A DNA stretch of 64,000 bases from Bacteroidia bacterium (GTDB taxonomy: Bacteria > Bacteroidota > Bacteroidia > NS11-12g > UBA9320), in NCBI GenBank assembly GCA_018402155.1, contig JAGYJG010000001.1:1632501-1696500 (forward strand), given 5' to 3'. Position 1 is the stretch's first letter; each line of letters starts with the position of its first letter. A program made the position numbers and the translations under genes. Of the stretch, positions 9,380-17,406 are shown one piece after another. The notes below the pieces were generated by a model. That model made no database searches, had not been told where the DNA came from, and saw only the letters and a program-made list of their open reading frames with translations.

Positions 9380-10432
9380 TCAATGGGGAAACGAAAGTTT
9401 TCTTCTATTGGCAAAAGCAACGAGAGAAAGCATCAAAGGGACCTCTACCAAAACTCCGACTACACATACTAGAGCAGCTGGGCTATGTAGTCCAAACAAG
9501 GCAATGGCAACTGCAACGGCAAGTTCAAAAAAATTGCTAGCGCCTATCATAGCAGCTGGCGCACATACTGCATAAGGTAGCATTATTTTCTTGCCTATAA
9601 ACCATGCAATGAAAAAGATAAAATATGTTTGAATAATCAAGGGTATTGCGATATACAAAATAATCAAAGGATCATTGATAATATTTCCACCTTGAAATGC
9701 AAAAAGAAATACTAGAGTGAGTAGCAAAGCGATAATACTCATTGGTTTTAGTTTGGGTAAAAAGCGTTGTGTAAACCACTCTTCTCCATGCTTGCTCACC
9801 AAGTACCTATTGGTAAATACCCCTGCCACAAGTGGCACCACAACAAAAACAACAATACTCATAATCAAGGTATTATAGGGTACTATCACATTTGTAATAC
9901 CCAATAATAAACCTACCAATGGTACGAAAGCCACAAGTATAATAAGATCATTCACAGACACTTGCATCAAGGTGTAGTTGGCATCTCCATCACTCAAATA
10001 AGACCATACAAAAACCATAGCTGTACAAGGTGCTACACCAAGCAAAATGGCTCCCGCAATATACTCTTTGGCCATATCTGGAGTAATAAAAGCACTATAT
10101 AAATTGGAGAAAAATAACCATGCGAAAAACGCCATTGTAAATGGTTTTATCAGCCAATTGATGACCACGGTAAGAACTATTCCTTTGGGTTTTTTGGAGA
10201 CCTTTTTGATGGATGAAAAATCTATTTGTAGCATCATTGGGTAAATCATCATCCACATCAATATGGCTATAGGGATATTTACTTTGTAGATTTCTAACCC
10301 GCTTAGGTAGGTTGTGCTATCAGGGGCTATACTTCCTATTACTACGCCCAAAATAATGCATATAGCCACCCACAGTGTGAGGTATTTTTCAAAAAATGCA
10401 ATTTTCTTTTTAGGTATTTTTTGTGTATTCAT
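9380..10432 (-). CDS. acr3: Arsenite efflux permease, ACR3 family
   Basis: A ten-helix secondary transporter expelling As(III) (and possibly Sb(III)) across the inner membrane. The 350 residues fit the family. The conserved Cys of the substrate path is Cys136 in LLGVAPCTAMVFVWSYLSDGD. Characteristic segments include YPMMLQIDF in the second helix region and CAPAAMIGASNFFELAVAVAIALFG in the ninth, the latter diagnostic for ACR3. It is the last gene of the leftward ars operon, 35 bp after the arsC-like gene. The order arsR - transporter - DUF6428 - arsC - acr3 is a coherent arsenic detoxification unit. Arsenite produced by the ArsC-like protein would be its substrate. Confidence 0.95.
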   Translation of the reverse strand: MNTQKIPKKKIAFFEKYLTLWVAICIILGVVIGSIAPDSTTYLSGLEIYKVNIPIAILMWMMIYPMMLQIDFSSIKKVSKKPKGIVLTVVINWLIKPFTMAFFAWLFFSNLYSAFITPDMAKEYIAGAILLGVAPCTAMVFVWSYLSDGDANYTLMQVSVNDLIILVAFVPLVGLLLGITNVIVPYNTLIMSIVVFVVVPLVAGVFTNRYLVSKHGEEWFTQRFLPKLKPMSIIALLLTLVFLFAFQGGNIINDPLIILYIAIPLIIQTYFIFFIAWFIGKKIMLPYAVCAPAAMIGASNFFELAVAVAIALFGLHSPAALVCVVGVLVEVPLMLSLVAFANRRKLSFPH

Positions 10433-10467
10433 CTAGTGTATCATATATATATGTTTATAAAGAAAAA

Positions 10468-11082
10468 TTATTTTATTCCTTGAAATACGTACATCATTTC
10501 AGTGGCTATTTGCATACTTCTCTCTTTGTATTTTTGGACTTGTTGAGATGTACCGTCAAAAGCTTTGGGATCTTCAAAGGTAATCGGCACCCGTTTTTCT
10601 GCACCCGCTACAGTTGGGCAAGTTTCGTTGGCAGAGTCGCACGTCATTATAGCTATAAAATCTGTTTTAGGATTAAAATCATTATCCAAAATTTTTGAAA
10701 ACCCGATGATAGGGTGTTCATTTTCTGCGTACTTTATAGTATAAACAGGATTATTCCCATCCCCAATTATATTCACCTCAAAACCACTATTCTTCAAGGT
10801 ATCTGCCACTGCAGGAAATAGAGCTGTAGCTTCTGTACCTCCTGAGTAGCACGTCACGTTTTTTATGCCAAAATAATACGCCATAGTTTGAGCCCAAACC
10901 TGAGAAAGGTGACTTCTGCGTGAGTTGTGCGTACAAATAAAATTTATGCGTATCGCTTCATTTGCAGTCACCTTAGACTGTATGGAATCTAGCAACGGTT
11001 GGAGTATAGTTTTTCTCTCTTTTGTAATAGAAGAAGTGCTGAGATTTATAATCTGCATTTCTATGTTTTTTAATAAAGACAT
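10468..11082 (-). CDS. arsC: ArsC-type arsenate reductase (low-molecular-weight phosphatase fold)
   Basis: A 204-residue member of the low-molecular-weight protein-tyrosine-phosphatase fold. The P-loop is CTHNSRRS with Cys50 and Arg56 (CX5R), as in thioredoxin-coupled arsenate reductases. Further Cys residues in IMTCDSANETCPTVAGAEKRVPITFEDPKAFDG correspond to the redox relay region (CxxxxxxCP) and an FEDP general-acid-like segment. In the ars operon, reduction of arsenate to arsenite for ACR3 is the natural role. An in-frame ATG at 11058 (MQIINLS) would shorten the N-terminus by 8 residues. The operon position supports arsenate reductase over a general tyrosine phosphatase, although some Bacteroidota members are annotated only as phosphatases. 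Confidence 0.88.
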   Translation of the reverse strand: MSLLKNIEMQIINLSTSSITKERKTILQPLLDSIQSKVTANEAIRINFICTHNSRRSHLSQVWAQTMAYYFGIKNVTCYSGGTEATALFPAVADTLKNSGFEVNIIGDGNNPVYTIKYAENEHPIIGFSKILDNDFNPKTDFIAIMTCDSANETCPTVAGAEKRVPITFEDPKAFDGTSQQVQKYKERSMQIATEMMYVFQGIK

Positions 11083-11123
11083 GTTGCGTGCAATTTATTC
11101 GTTTTTTTACTTTAAATATTTAA

Positions 11124-11591
11124 TTAGCAGCATCCTCCTCCAGGTGTACAGTTTATGATATTTTTTAATTCTACTGCACTTTTCTTAGGTTTTATATCTG
11201 AAATACCACAACTATCTTTGGCTAAGCAATCGGTTAGTTTTTGGGTGAGTAAAAAGTTATTGCCGTCAAACTCTAGTCCAAACTTACCAATAGTTTCTGC
11301 TTGGTATTCTACCTCTATTTCCAAATCTGCTATTCCAAGTATCTTTTCAGAAAGTTCAATGATATTCAATAATTTTTCGGGATGAAGTCTGTGGTCGTAA
11401 TCGTTGGCATTCCACAATTGAAAATTGACAACCTCTTCGTTTCTTTCAGTTCCACCGCAGTCTATAAAGTGTTTAGTTATTTTACCTACCTCGGTAACGT
11501 GAAAATGACTGGGGACCAACTCACCGTTGGGCAACTGAAAGGAGATAGTTTCTGACTGTTGGAGTGCTGCTTTTACTTTTGATAATTTCAT
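11124..11591 (-). CDS. Arsenic-operon protein, DUF6428-type, Cys-rich tail
   Basis: 155 residues with no known enzymatic motif. It matches my memory of the DUF6428 family, found in Bacteroidota ars operons between arsR and arsC. The protein is soluble and mostly acidic, with DCGGTERNEEVVNFQLWNANDYDHRLHPEKLL as its most distinctive stretch. It holds several cysteines (near 43, 133 and 138) and ends in NCTPGGGCC, a tail that could bind As(III) or pass it to ACR3. That function is inferred only from context and cysteines. It lies 41 bp upstream of arsC and 27 bp downstream of the transporter gene, so co-transcription is very likely. Confidence 0.8.
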   Translation of the reverse strand: MKLSKVKAALQQSETISFQLPNGELVPSHFHVTEVGKITKHFIDCGGTERNEEVVNFQLWNANDYDHRLHPEKLLNIIELSEKILGIADLEIEVEYQAETIGKFGLEFDGNNFLLTQKLTDCLAKDSCGISDIKPKKSAVELKNIINCTPGGGCC

Positions 11592-11618
11592 GCTAATTTT
11601 ACTTTGTATATGTTAAGT

Positions 11619-12413
11619 CTATTTACTAAGTCTTAGTATTCTAAAAGCTCCTTGAATAACTAAGGCAAATACTACTGTTCCTATGATTAAGTCGGGAGTG
11701 CTAGAGTCTAACCAATGTACCAAAATACCTGCAAGAATTACGCCCAAGTTGATAATCACATCATTGGATGTGAAAATCATACTTGCTTTCATATGAGCTT
11801 CTTCTTTACTTTTTGATTTTTGCAGTATATAGAGACAAATGGTATTTGCCAAGAGAGCAAATATGGATACTACTATCATTGTCGCAAAATTTGGCAGTTG
11901 CTCTGCGCCCAAAAACCGTCTTATTACTTCTAAAAATCCAACACAGGCAAGTACAATTTGGAAGTATCCTGCAAGTTTTGCTATGTTCTTTTTCTTTACT
12001 ACAGTGCCCCCAACGGCCAGCAAACTGGTACCATAGACCACACTATCTGCAAGCATATCTAGGCTATCAGCAACTAGTCCCATTGATTTGCCAATAATAC
12101 CCGTAGTCATCTCCAATACAAAAAACGAAAAATTAATACTCAAAACCATCCAAAGTAACTTTCTCTGATTTGCATCTTCATGAAAGTGAGTCTCATTGGT
12201 TTTTTCAGAAGAACGCTTCTTACTCCCCAATTTCAATTCACCCAAAGAATAATCAATACTAGCAATTTCACTACTATGAAAAACAGTCAAACGTCTATTA
12301 GGAATATCAAATATTAAGTGTTTGACGTTTTTATTTTCACTTAATTTCATTCGTATCAAATTTTCCTCAGAAGGGCAGTCCATTTGTTTGATATCGAAAA
12401 TACTTTTATACAT
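11619..12413 (-). CDS. CDF-type cation transporter with HMA-like N-terminal domain
   Basis: 264 residues in two parts. Residues 1-60 look like a heavy-metal-associated ferredoxin-like domain (IFDIKQMDCPSEENLIRMKL), but with a single Cys (Cys13) instead of CxxC. Residues 85-262 form a cation-diffusion-facilitator membrane domain of about six helices. The first metal-site motif is GLVADSLDMLADS (D116, D119, D123), and a second Asp is in TSNDVIINLGV. A His-containing linker (ETHFHED, about 74-80) joins the halves. No cytoplasmic C-terminal CDF domain is present. It starts 13 bp after arsR. The substrate is unknown: divalent metal efflux is the family role, and placement in the ars operon suggests induction by arsenite. 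Confidence 0.82.
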   Translation of the reverse strand: MYKSIFDIKQMDCPSEENLIRMKLSENKNVKHLIFDIPNRRLTVFHSSEIASIDYSLGELKLGSKKRSSEKTNETHFHEDANQRKLLWMVLSINFSFFVLEMTTGIIGKSMGLVADSLDMLADSVVYGTSLLAVGGTVVKKKNIAKLAGYFQIVLACVGFLEVIRRFLGAEQLPNFATMIVVSIFALLANTICLYILQKSKSKEEAHMKASMIFTSNDVIINLGVILAGILVHWLDSSTPDLIIGTVVFALVIQGAFRILRLSK

Positions 12414-12426
12414 ATTTATATATGGC

Positions 12427-12756
12427 TTAGCAGCAATCTGTTTGTGGAATATCTTGATCTAAAAATGCAATCATAACCTCTTTCATTGCAGCCCAATTTT
12501 CTTTATGAATACAGTAGCAAACGCTCGTTCCTTCTACGCTACCTTTTATCAACCCAAGGTGTTTTAGTTCCTTCAAATGTTGTGAAACTGTCGGTTGTGA
12601 TAAACCTATTTGATTTACTATATCACCACATACACAAGAGTTAATATTAAAAAGATATTGCAAAATAGAAACCCTTGCAGGGTGACCAAAAACTTTAGCA
12701 AAAAGTGCTATTTCATTTTGTTGATCGGTAAATTTTTCGCTTTTTACTAATCCCAT
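12427..12756 (-). CDS. arsR: ArsR-family arsenite-responsive repressor
   Basis: A 109-residue winged-helix SmtB/ArsR repressor. The DNA-reading helix lies in NQIGLSQPTVSQHLKELKHLGLI (about 48-70). As(III)-binding candidates are Cys41 and Cys43 in NSCVCGDIV, equivalent to the ELCVC motif of classical ArsR. Additional cysteines occur at 80, 82 (VCYC) and the C-terminal 108-109. It is the first gene of the leftward five-gene unit, so it most likely autorepresses the operon. A -7-like TAACATTGC and an overlapping imperfect dyad lie about 20 nt before the start codon. Confidence 0.95.
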   Translation of the reverse strand: MGLVKSEKFTDQQNEIALFAKVFGHPARVSILQYLFNINSCVCGDIVNQIGLSQPTVSQHLKELKHLGLIKGSVEGTSVCYCIHKENWAAMKEVMIAFLDQDIPQTDCC

Positions 12757-12770
12757 AAACTATCTTATTA

Positions 12771-12786
12771 TATTATTGCAATGTTA
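12771..12786 (-). promoter_or_regulatory. Candidate ars operon promoter core and ArsR operator
   Basis: On the minus strand the 16 bases TAACATTGCAATAATA form an imperfect dyad around TTGCAA (6 of 8 arm positions pair). The first nine (12778-12786) are a -7-like box, 21 nt before arsR ATG 12756. A TTTTG run lies 19 nt upstream of it. Overlap of operator and -7 box would suit ArsR autorepression; this is inference. Confidence 0.4.
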
Positions 12787-12910
12787 CGATTAATAGGTTA
12801 TCAAACAAAACAAAATTTAATAACACTGGAGTTATATTTATGATGATTCGGTTTTTAGTCTCATATCCATCAACTAAAATTATCAATAAATCAGGAGTAA
12901 GCAGAAGTCA

Positions 12911-14998
12911 TTAGTAGCTGCCGGTCCATTTTCTAACGAACCACTCTAGTCCTAGCAGGCTAAATATTAACCAAAAAAGCCATTTCATTGAGATAAGGTC
13001 TACCAGTTTACTCTCCTCAGCTATTACTGATTTTAGCAAATTATTTTGTTCTAGGGCATTTCCTAGCCCTGTTATATCAGAAAAAAGCGCAAAAGAACCT
13101 CCCGTAGTGTTGGCCATAGTGCGTAGTAAGTTGAAATCTGCAGTAAGGTTTATAAGTTCTTTTTGCTGCCCTAGCAGGGTAAAATAACCCTTGTCGACTA
13201 ATTTAACGCCACCCACAGATGAAGTAGCATTGAACTGGTATGCACCTGCAGCTAGATTTTTTAGTAGCAGTTTATATTGGCTTCCACTCGCCGACATGGA
13301 GTGTTTGTACCACTTGCCAGCCTCATCTTTCAGGTCAATATTAATTTCTTGGCTAGGTATGGCGTCTAGGCTTTGGTTGTACAATTCTCCCAGAAGTGTG
13401 ACATCTTCTCCCACTCCATATTGCTTGGCCGTAGGATAAACTTTGAGCAATTTTTTATCCTCTTTAACTGCGAGATACTGCACCATTTTATTTACGAGAT
13501 TATTCACATTTTGGTGGCTTTCATTCTGCTCATACTCCGCCATTCGCCACTGCCAAAGCCCTGTACCCGCTAATAGTCCAATCCGCGCCTTTGGTGCATC
13601 GCAAAGTAAAGCCAATGGCTCTTGAGTAGACACTGTTCCTATTTGCTGATAAAGAACAACGTCGCTGGGCCTATACCCGCTGTATTTCCCAAAAGAAACA
13701 CGGAGTGGCGGCCATTTTTTTATACTAGACACCACCTCAGGCTCTATCTCAAAATATTCAAACCCCCCATTGATCAAGGGCAATACAGCATTGCTTCCAC
13801 TTCCTCTAGCGGTGTATTTTATAGATTGACTCCCTGCATTGAATAGCTGTGCATTGAAATCATTGCCGGCTATAAACAAAGTAGAAACACCATTATTGCG
13901 CAGTTTCTCATAAAGACTGAGCTCTGCTTGTGATGCAAACCAGTTGTGCAGTACCACCAAGTCGTATTCTTTACTCACTTCAAATTGTCCCAAGGAAATA
14001 GTAGCTTCATAATTTTCATTACTTTGTATGGTAGCTTTGAGCATACCCAAATCTGGGTGCGGCGCCGCAGCCCACAACGCAACCTTCTTTTTACTATCTA
14101 TCACATCTACATAAAATGTATAGGTATTGTTTACCTTATTTTTTTCACTTTCAAATCTATTCAGTCTGACTTCAATTTTATTTTGACCTATTTTAGTAGC
14201 TTTAGCTACCACATCTAGTTCTACATAAAAGGACTCTTTGTCAATCAATATATTTTTTTGCTGAACTATAGCCCCGTTTTGCAAAACCTGCAAAGTAGCT
14301 TGCTTATCTTTTAGTTCATTCGCTTTCAGCTCTATACGAAAGGGGAAATCACCGCCCAAGTAGGCTATAGAGTTATGCGAAACATTGTTGACACTCCAGT
14401 CAGCATATACCGTAGTATCTCCCAAACCAACGGTATATATGGGTACATTAAAATTATCAGTGACAAATTGTGGGTTGCTACCTGCATTGTAAATACCATC
14501 GCTAATAAGTACCACGGCACCTAGGTTTTGATTGACATATTGTTCTTGCACATAGTGCAAAGCTTGAGACAGGTTGGTTTCGTTGCCTGTTTGGGTTAAT
14601 TTATCAACCGAAACAAATTGAGCTATATTACTGTAAGCCAAAATATCAAATTCATAATTTCGCGATAATTGGCTTTGCAGTACACGTACAGCGTTGCTAA
14701 TTTGCTGCGTAGTATTACCACTTTGCACCAGCGACTTGCTATCATCTACTAGTATAGCCACAATAGGTTTTTGGGTTTCAAAACCTATATATTTCACTAT
14801 TGGACCAAGCAGTAAAAATGCTAACACGCTAGCTAAAATAAAACGTAAAACAGGAAGTGAAAAACGCAGCAATTTTTGCTCCTGAAAACTGTCAACTTCT
14901 TTACTCCTAAAATATAGAGCAAAGGCATACACACCGCCCAACAGAAGGCAAAGTACTACATACCACCAAGAGTGGGCTATGGAAATAGTCCAATTCAC
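12911..14998 (-). CDS. Membrane-anchored VWA-domain protein
   Basis: 695 residues with a GTG start at 14998. Two N-terminal membrane helices (about 11-28 and 45-67) are followed by a von Willebrand A domain from about 77, whose MIDAS-like motif is LVDDSKSL. Long extracytoplasmic beta-rich stretches follow, with a predicted C-terminal helix (MKWLFWLIFSLLGLEWFV) and a short basic tail. This matches a family common in Bacteroidota genomes and related to BatA/BatB-like proteins, but of unknown function. It is transcribed divergently from fnr, 215 bp apart. A -7-like box TATCATTGC ends 4 nt before the GTG, so the mRNA may be almost leaderless. No MoxR-type ATPase gene is adjacent, unlike classical Bat operons. 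Confidence 0.75.
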   Translation of the reverse strand: MNWTISIAHSWWYVVLCLLLGGVYAFALYFRSKEVDSFQEQKLLRFSLPVLRFILASVLAFLLLGPIVKYIGFETQKPIVAILVDDSKSLVQSGNTTQQISNAVRVLQSQLSRNYEFDILAYSNIAQFVSVDKLTQTGNETNLSQALHYVQEQYVNQNLGAVVLISDGIYNAGSNPQFVTDNFNVPIYTVGLGDTTVYADWSVNNVSHNSIAYLGGDFPFRIELKANELKDKQATLQVLQNGAIVQQKNILIDKESFYVELDVVAKATKIGQNKIEVRLNRFESEKNKVNNTYTFYVDVIDSKKKVALWAAAPHPDLGMLKATIQSNENYEATISLGQFEVSKEYDLVVLHNWFASQAELSLYEKLRNNGVSTLFIAGNDFNAQLFNAGSQSIKYTARGSGSNAVLPLINGGFEYFEIEPEVVSSIKKWPPLRVSFGKYSGYRPSDVVLYQQIGTVSTQEPLALLCDAPKARIGLLAGTGLWQWRMAEYEQNESHQNVNNLVNKMVQYLAVKEDKKLLKVYPTAKQYGVGEDVTLLGELYNQSLDAIPSQEINIDLKDEAGKWYKHSMSASGSQYKLLLKNLAAGAYQFNATSSVGGVKLVDKGYFTLLGQQKELINLTADFNLLRTMANTTGGSFALFSDITGLGNALEQNNLLKSVIAEESKLVDLISMKWLFWLIFSLLGLEWFVRKWTGSY

Positions 14999-15002
14999 AA
15001 GG

Positions 15003-15011
15003 GCAATGATA
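15003..15011 (-). promoter_or_regulatory. -7-like box TATCATTGC before VWA gene
   Basis: Differs from TAnnTTTGC by one base and ends 4 nt before the GTG start at 14998. Confidence 0.4.
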
Positions 15012-15201
15012 CAATAATTGCGTGATGGATTGAACGAATAAACTTAAGTATAAATATAATTTGGAGTTCAGAAAAATATGTAATGAGCTAAAAGTAGCAT
15101 CTTAACCTGTACAAAATTCCATCAATTTTTGCGTATCATAAAAATTTCTGTGCAGAATTATATTTCAATTTAGTATAGCTAGAATAATTCATGCTATGGA
15201 C

Positions 15202-15210
15202 TAAATTTGC
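15202..15210 (+). promoter_or_regulatory. -7-type box TAAATTTGC before fnr
   Basis: An exact TAnnTTTGC match ending 3 nt before the GTG start at 15214. With a Bacteroidota -7 geometry, transcription would begin at or next to the start codon, giving a leaderless mRNA. Confidence 0.6.
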
Positions 15211-15213
15211 ACC

Positions 15214-16218
15214 GTGATAGAAACAGATATTATTATCATAGGAGCAGGCCCAACAGGGCTATTTGCTGTTTTTGAGGCGGGACTACTCAAACTAAAATGC
15301 CACTTAATCGATTACCTTCCCCAGCCAGGTGGCCAATTGGCAGAGATATACCCCAAAAAACCTATATACGACATCCCAGGTTTTCCTAGCATTTTGGCTG
15401 GAGAGTTAGTAGATAACTTACTTAAGCAATCCGCACCTTTCAATCCTGGATTCACCTTAGGTGAACGTGCAGAAATCATAGAAAAAACGGATAATGATCA
15501 GTTTAAAGTAACCACCGACAGAGGAACTGTACACGTGGCTCCGAATATACTAATAGCAGGAGGATTAGGTTGTTTTGCACCGCGAAAACCGGAACTAGCA
15601 AACATTGAAAAATTTGAAGATCACGGGGTAGATTATATTATTAAAGACCCCGAAAAATTTAGAAATAAAAAAATAGTACTAGCTGGTGGCGGTGACAGTG
15701 CATTAGACTGGACGGTTTTTTTGGCCGATGTAGCTAGTGAGGTTACTCTAGTACATAGGCGTACAGCTTTCAGAGGTGCGCCAGACTCTGTAGAAAAGGT
15801 AGAAAATCTAGACAAAACAGGCAAGATAAAGCTCATCACAGAGGCTCAAATAACTGCTTTGGACGGCGATACGGAGTTATCAAAAGTTACTTTGGCAGAA
15901 AATAACGGCACAATTCACGAGATTGAAGCAGATTATTATATTCCACTCTTTGGGTTGAGCCCAAAGCTTGGGCCAATAAAAGAATGGGGACTAGATCTTG
16001 GTAAGGAAGCAATTTTGGTAGATACCAAAGATTATCAAACCAATGCTCCAGGCATATTTGCCATAGGTGATATAAACCAGTACGAAGGTAAATTAAAACT
16101 CATTCTTTGCGGTTTTCATGAAGCTACCTTGGCGGTACAAAGTTGCTACAAGCGCATATTTCCTGATAAGAAATTGGTATTAAAATACACTACTGTAATG
16201 GGTGCTCCAGGCAGCTAA
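15214..16218 (+). CDS. Ferredoxin--NADP(+) reductase, thioredoxin-reductase-like
   Basis: A 334-residue FAD/NAD(P)H flavoprotein of the TrxB-like type, which moves electrons between NADPH and ferredoxin. The FAD dinucleotide fold is at residues 6-15 (IIIGAGPTGL), followed by PGGQLAEIYPKKPIYDIPGFP, a family hallmark. The NADPH-binding fold is near 150-165 (KKIVLAGGGDSALDW) with VHRR nearby. The C-terminal FAD motif is GIFAIGDINQY. It lacks the CxxC of true thioredoxin reductases. It starts with GTG, which aligns with the family N-terminus (MIETDIIIIGAG). It stands alone on the plus strand between divergent VWA and convergent mscS genes. Confidence 0.92.
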   Translation: MIETDIIIIGAGPTGLFAVFEAGLLKLKCHLIDYLPQPGGQLAEIYPKKPIYDIPGFPSILAGELVDNLLKQSAPFNPGFTLGERAEIIEKTDNDQFKVTTDRGTVHVAPNILIAGGLGCFAPRKPELANIEKFEDHGVDYIIKDPEKFRNKKIVLAGGGDSALDWTVFLADVASEVTLVHRRTAFRGAPDSVEKVENLDKTGKIKLITEAQITALDGDTELSKVTLAENNGTIHEIEADYYIPLFGLSPKLGPIKEWGLDLGKEAILVDTKDYQTNAPGIFAIGDINQYEGKLKLILCGFHEATLAVQSCYKRIFPDKKLVLKYTTVMGAPGS

Positions 16219-16259
16219 TACTACAAACTTACTACACTATTTTGTGATTAATGCGTTAT

Positions 16260-16275
16260 AGTCTATCAGACTTTT
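16260..16275 (+). terminator. Weak hairpin after fnr
   Basis: AGTCT-atc-AGACT (5 bp stem, 3 nt loop) followed by TTTT, about 40 nt after the fnr stop. The stem is short, so function is doubtful. Confidence 0.25.
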
Positions 16276-16462
16276 AGTACGCAAAAATCAGTATTTTGGC
16301 TCTGAATTCTGGATATAATGATACAACAAACAAGAGTTGTTTTTAAAGCAGACAATTAAACTACATGAACGTTCTCTTTTTTCGCTAGTAACCTTAATTA
16401 GAATTGTATCATCACAATAGATTTTGAGGATGAGAAGAAAGAGTAAGAATTCTTAATAAACC

Positions 16463-17311
16463 TTATTTTTTGAACTCCACTTGGTGTGGATAAGGAATGT
16501 CAATGTTGTTGTCATCTAACGCTTTTTTAATAGCTTCATAGCCTTTAAAATACACGTCCCAATAATTTTCTGAAAGAGCAGTTGGACGCACCACAAGATC
16601 TACAGAACTATCTCCAAAACCAATTACTCCGACAAAAGGTGCCGGATCCTTAAGTACTTGAGGAATATCATAAAGAGCTTGAGTAATTACATTTTTGGCT
16701 AGCGTTATATCTTCATCGTACCCTATTCCAACATGCATATCTACTCTTCGCGTGGGCTGTTTAGAATAGTTAACCACTTTATTATTGGCCACATTACCGT
16801 TTGGAAGTATAGCGCTGCTGCCTGTAGGCGTAGACAATATTGTATTGAGCACCGTAATACTCTCAACAGTACCCATTGCTCCATCACTTTCTATATAGTC
16901 ACCTACTTTAAAAGGTTTAGTCAATAGAATGAGCACACCTCCTGCAAAATTGGCTAAACTACCTTGCAAAGCTAGACCAATAGCCAAGGAGGCTGCTCCA
17001 AGAACCGCCACAAAACTAGTGGTGGCAATGCCAACCATAGATGCCACCGTTACTAATAGCATTATTTTTAATAGGACATTAAGTGTGCTACATAAAAAAG
17101 GAATGAGCGAAGCATCTACTTTCTTTTTTAAGAGCAGTTGTTTGAACCAGGAGTTTACTCTACCAATAGTCCACCAACCCGCGACACAAACCAGAACTGC
17201 CGCTCCAAGCTTGGGTAAATATATTTCTCCAAGATTTGTCAAGTAGTTTATCCAGTAATCTGGATTATGTTTATCAGCAACATCTGCAACTAATTTTGTA
17301 TTTTCCGCCAT
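16463..17311 (-). CDS. mscS: Small-conductance mechanosensitive channel (MscS family)
   Basis: 282 residues from ATG 17311 (MAENTKLVADVADK). A longer in-frame start at 17419 would add a hydrophobic leader that overlaps pheT and is not expected. Three N-terminal membrane helices are visible. The pore helix is FVAVLGAASLAIGLALQGSLANFAGGVLIL, with the Ala/Gly packing of MscS TM3. It is followed by the beta domain (PFKVGDYIESDGAMGTVESI, VLPNG-like AILPNGNVANNKVVNYSKQPTRR) and the mixed C-terminal domain ending near PYPHQVEFKK. It releases solutes upon hypo-osmotic shock. It is divergent from pheT. A -7-like TAAACTTGC ends 8 nt before the start. Confidence 0.93.
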   Translation of the reverse strand: MAENTKLVADVADKHNPDYWINYLTNLGEIYLPKLGAAVLVCVAGWWTIGRVNSWFKQLLLKKKVDASLIPFLCSTLNVLLKIMLLVTVASMVGIATTSFVAVLGAASLAIGLALQGSLANFAGGVLILLTKPFKVGDYIESDGAMGTVESITVLNTILSTPTGSSAILPNGNVANNKVVNYSKQPTRRVDMHVGIGYDEDITLAKNVITQALYDIPQVLKDPAPFVGVIGFGDSSVDLVVRPTALSENYWDVYFKGYEAIKKALDDNNIDIPYPHQVEFKK

Positions 17312-17319
17312 ATTAAAGT

Positions 17320-17328
17320 GCAAGTTTA
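17320..17328 (-). promoter_or_regulatory. -7-like box TAAACTTGC before mscS
   Basis: One mismatch to TAnnTTTGC, 8 nt before ATG 17311. A second candidate TATATTTG overlaps just upstream. It supports the short start. Confidence 0.4.
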
Positions 17329-17382
17329 ACAAATATATGTAGAAAAAGGCGACACATAAACCGTAGATTTCAAATAGGTCGT

Positions 17383-17391
17383 TATCTTCGC
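17383..17391 (+). promoter_or_regulatory. -7-like box TATCTTCGC before pheT
   Basis: A TAnnTTCGC variant, also seen before ligA and the ABC gene, 15 nt before ATG 17407. Confidence 0.4.
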
Positions 17392-17406
17392 CCTTAGCAT
17401 AGTATA

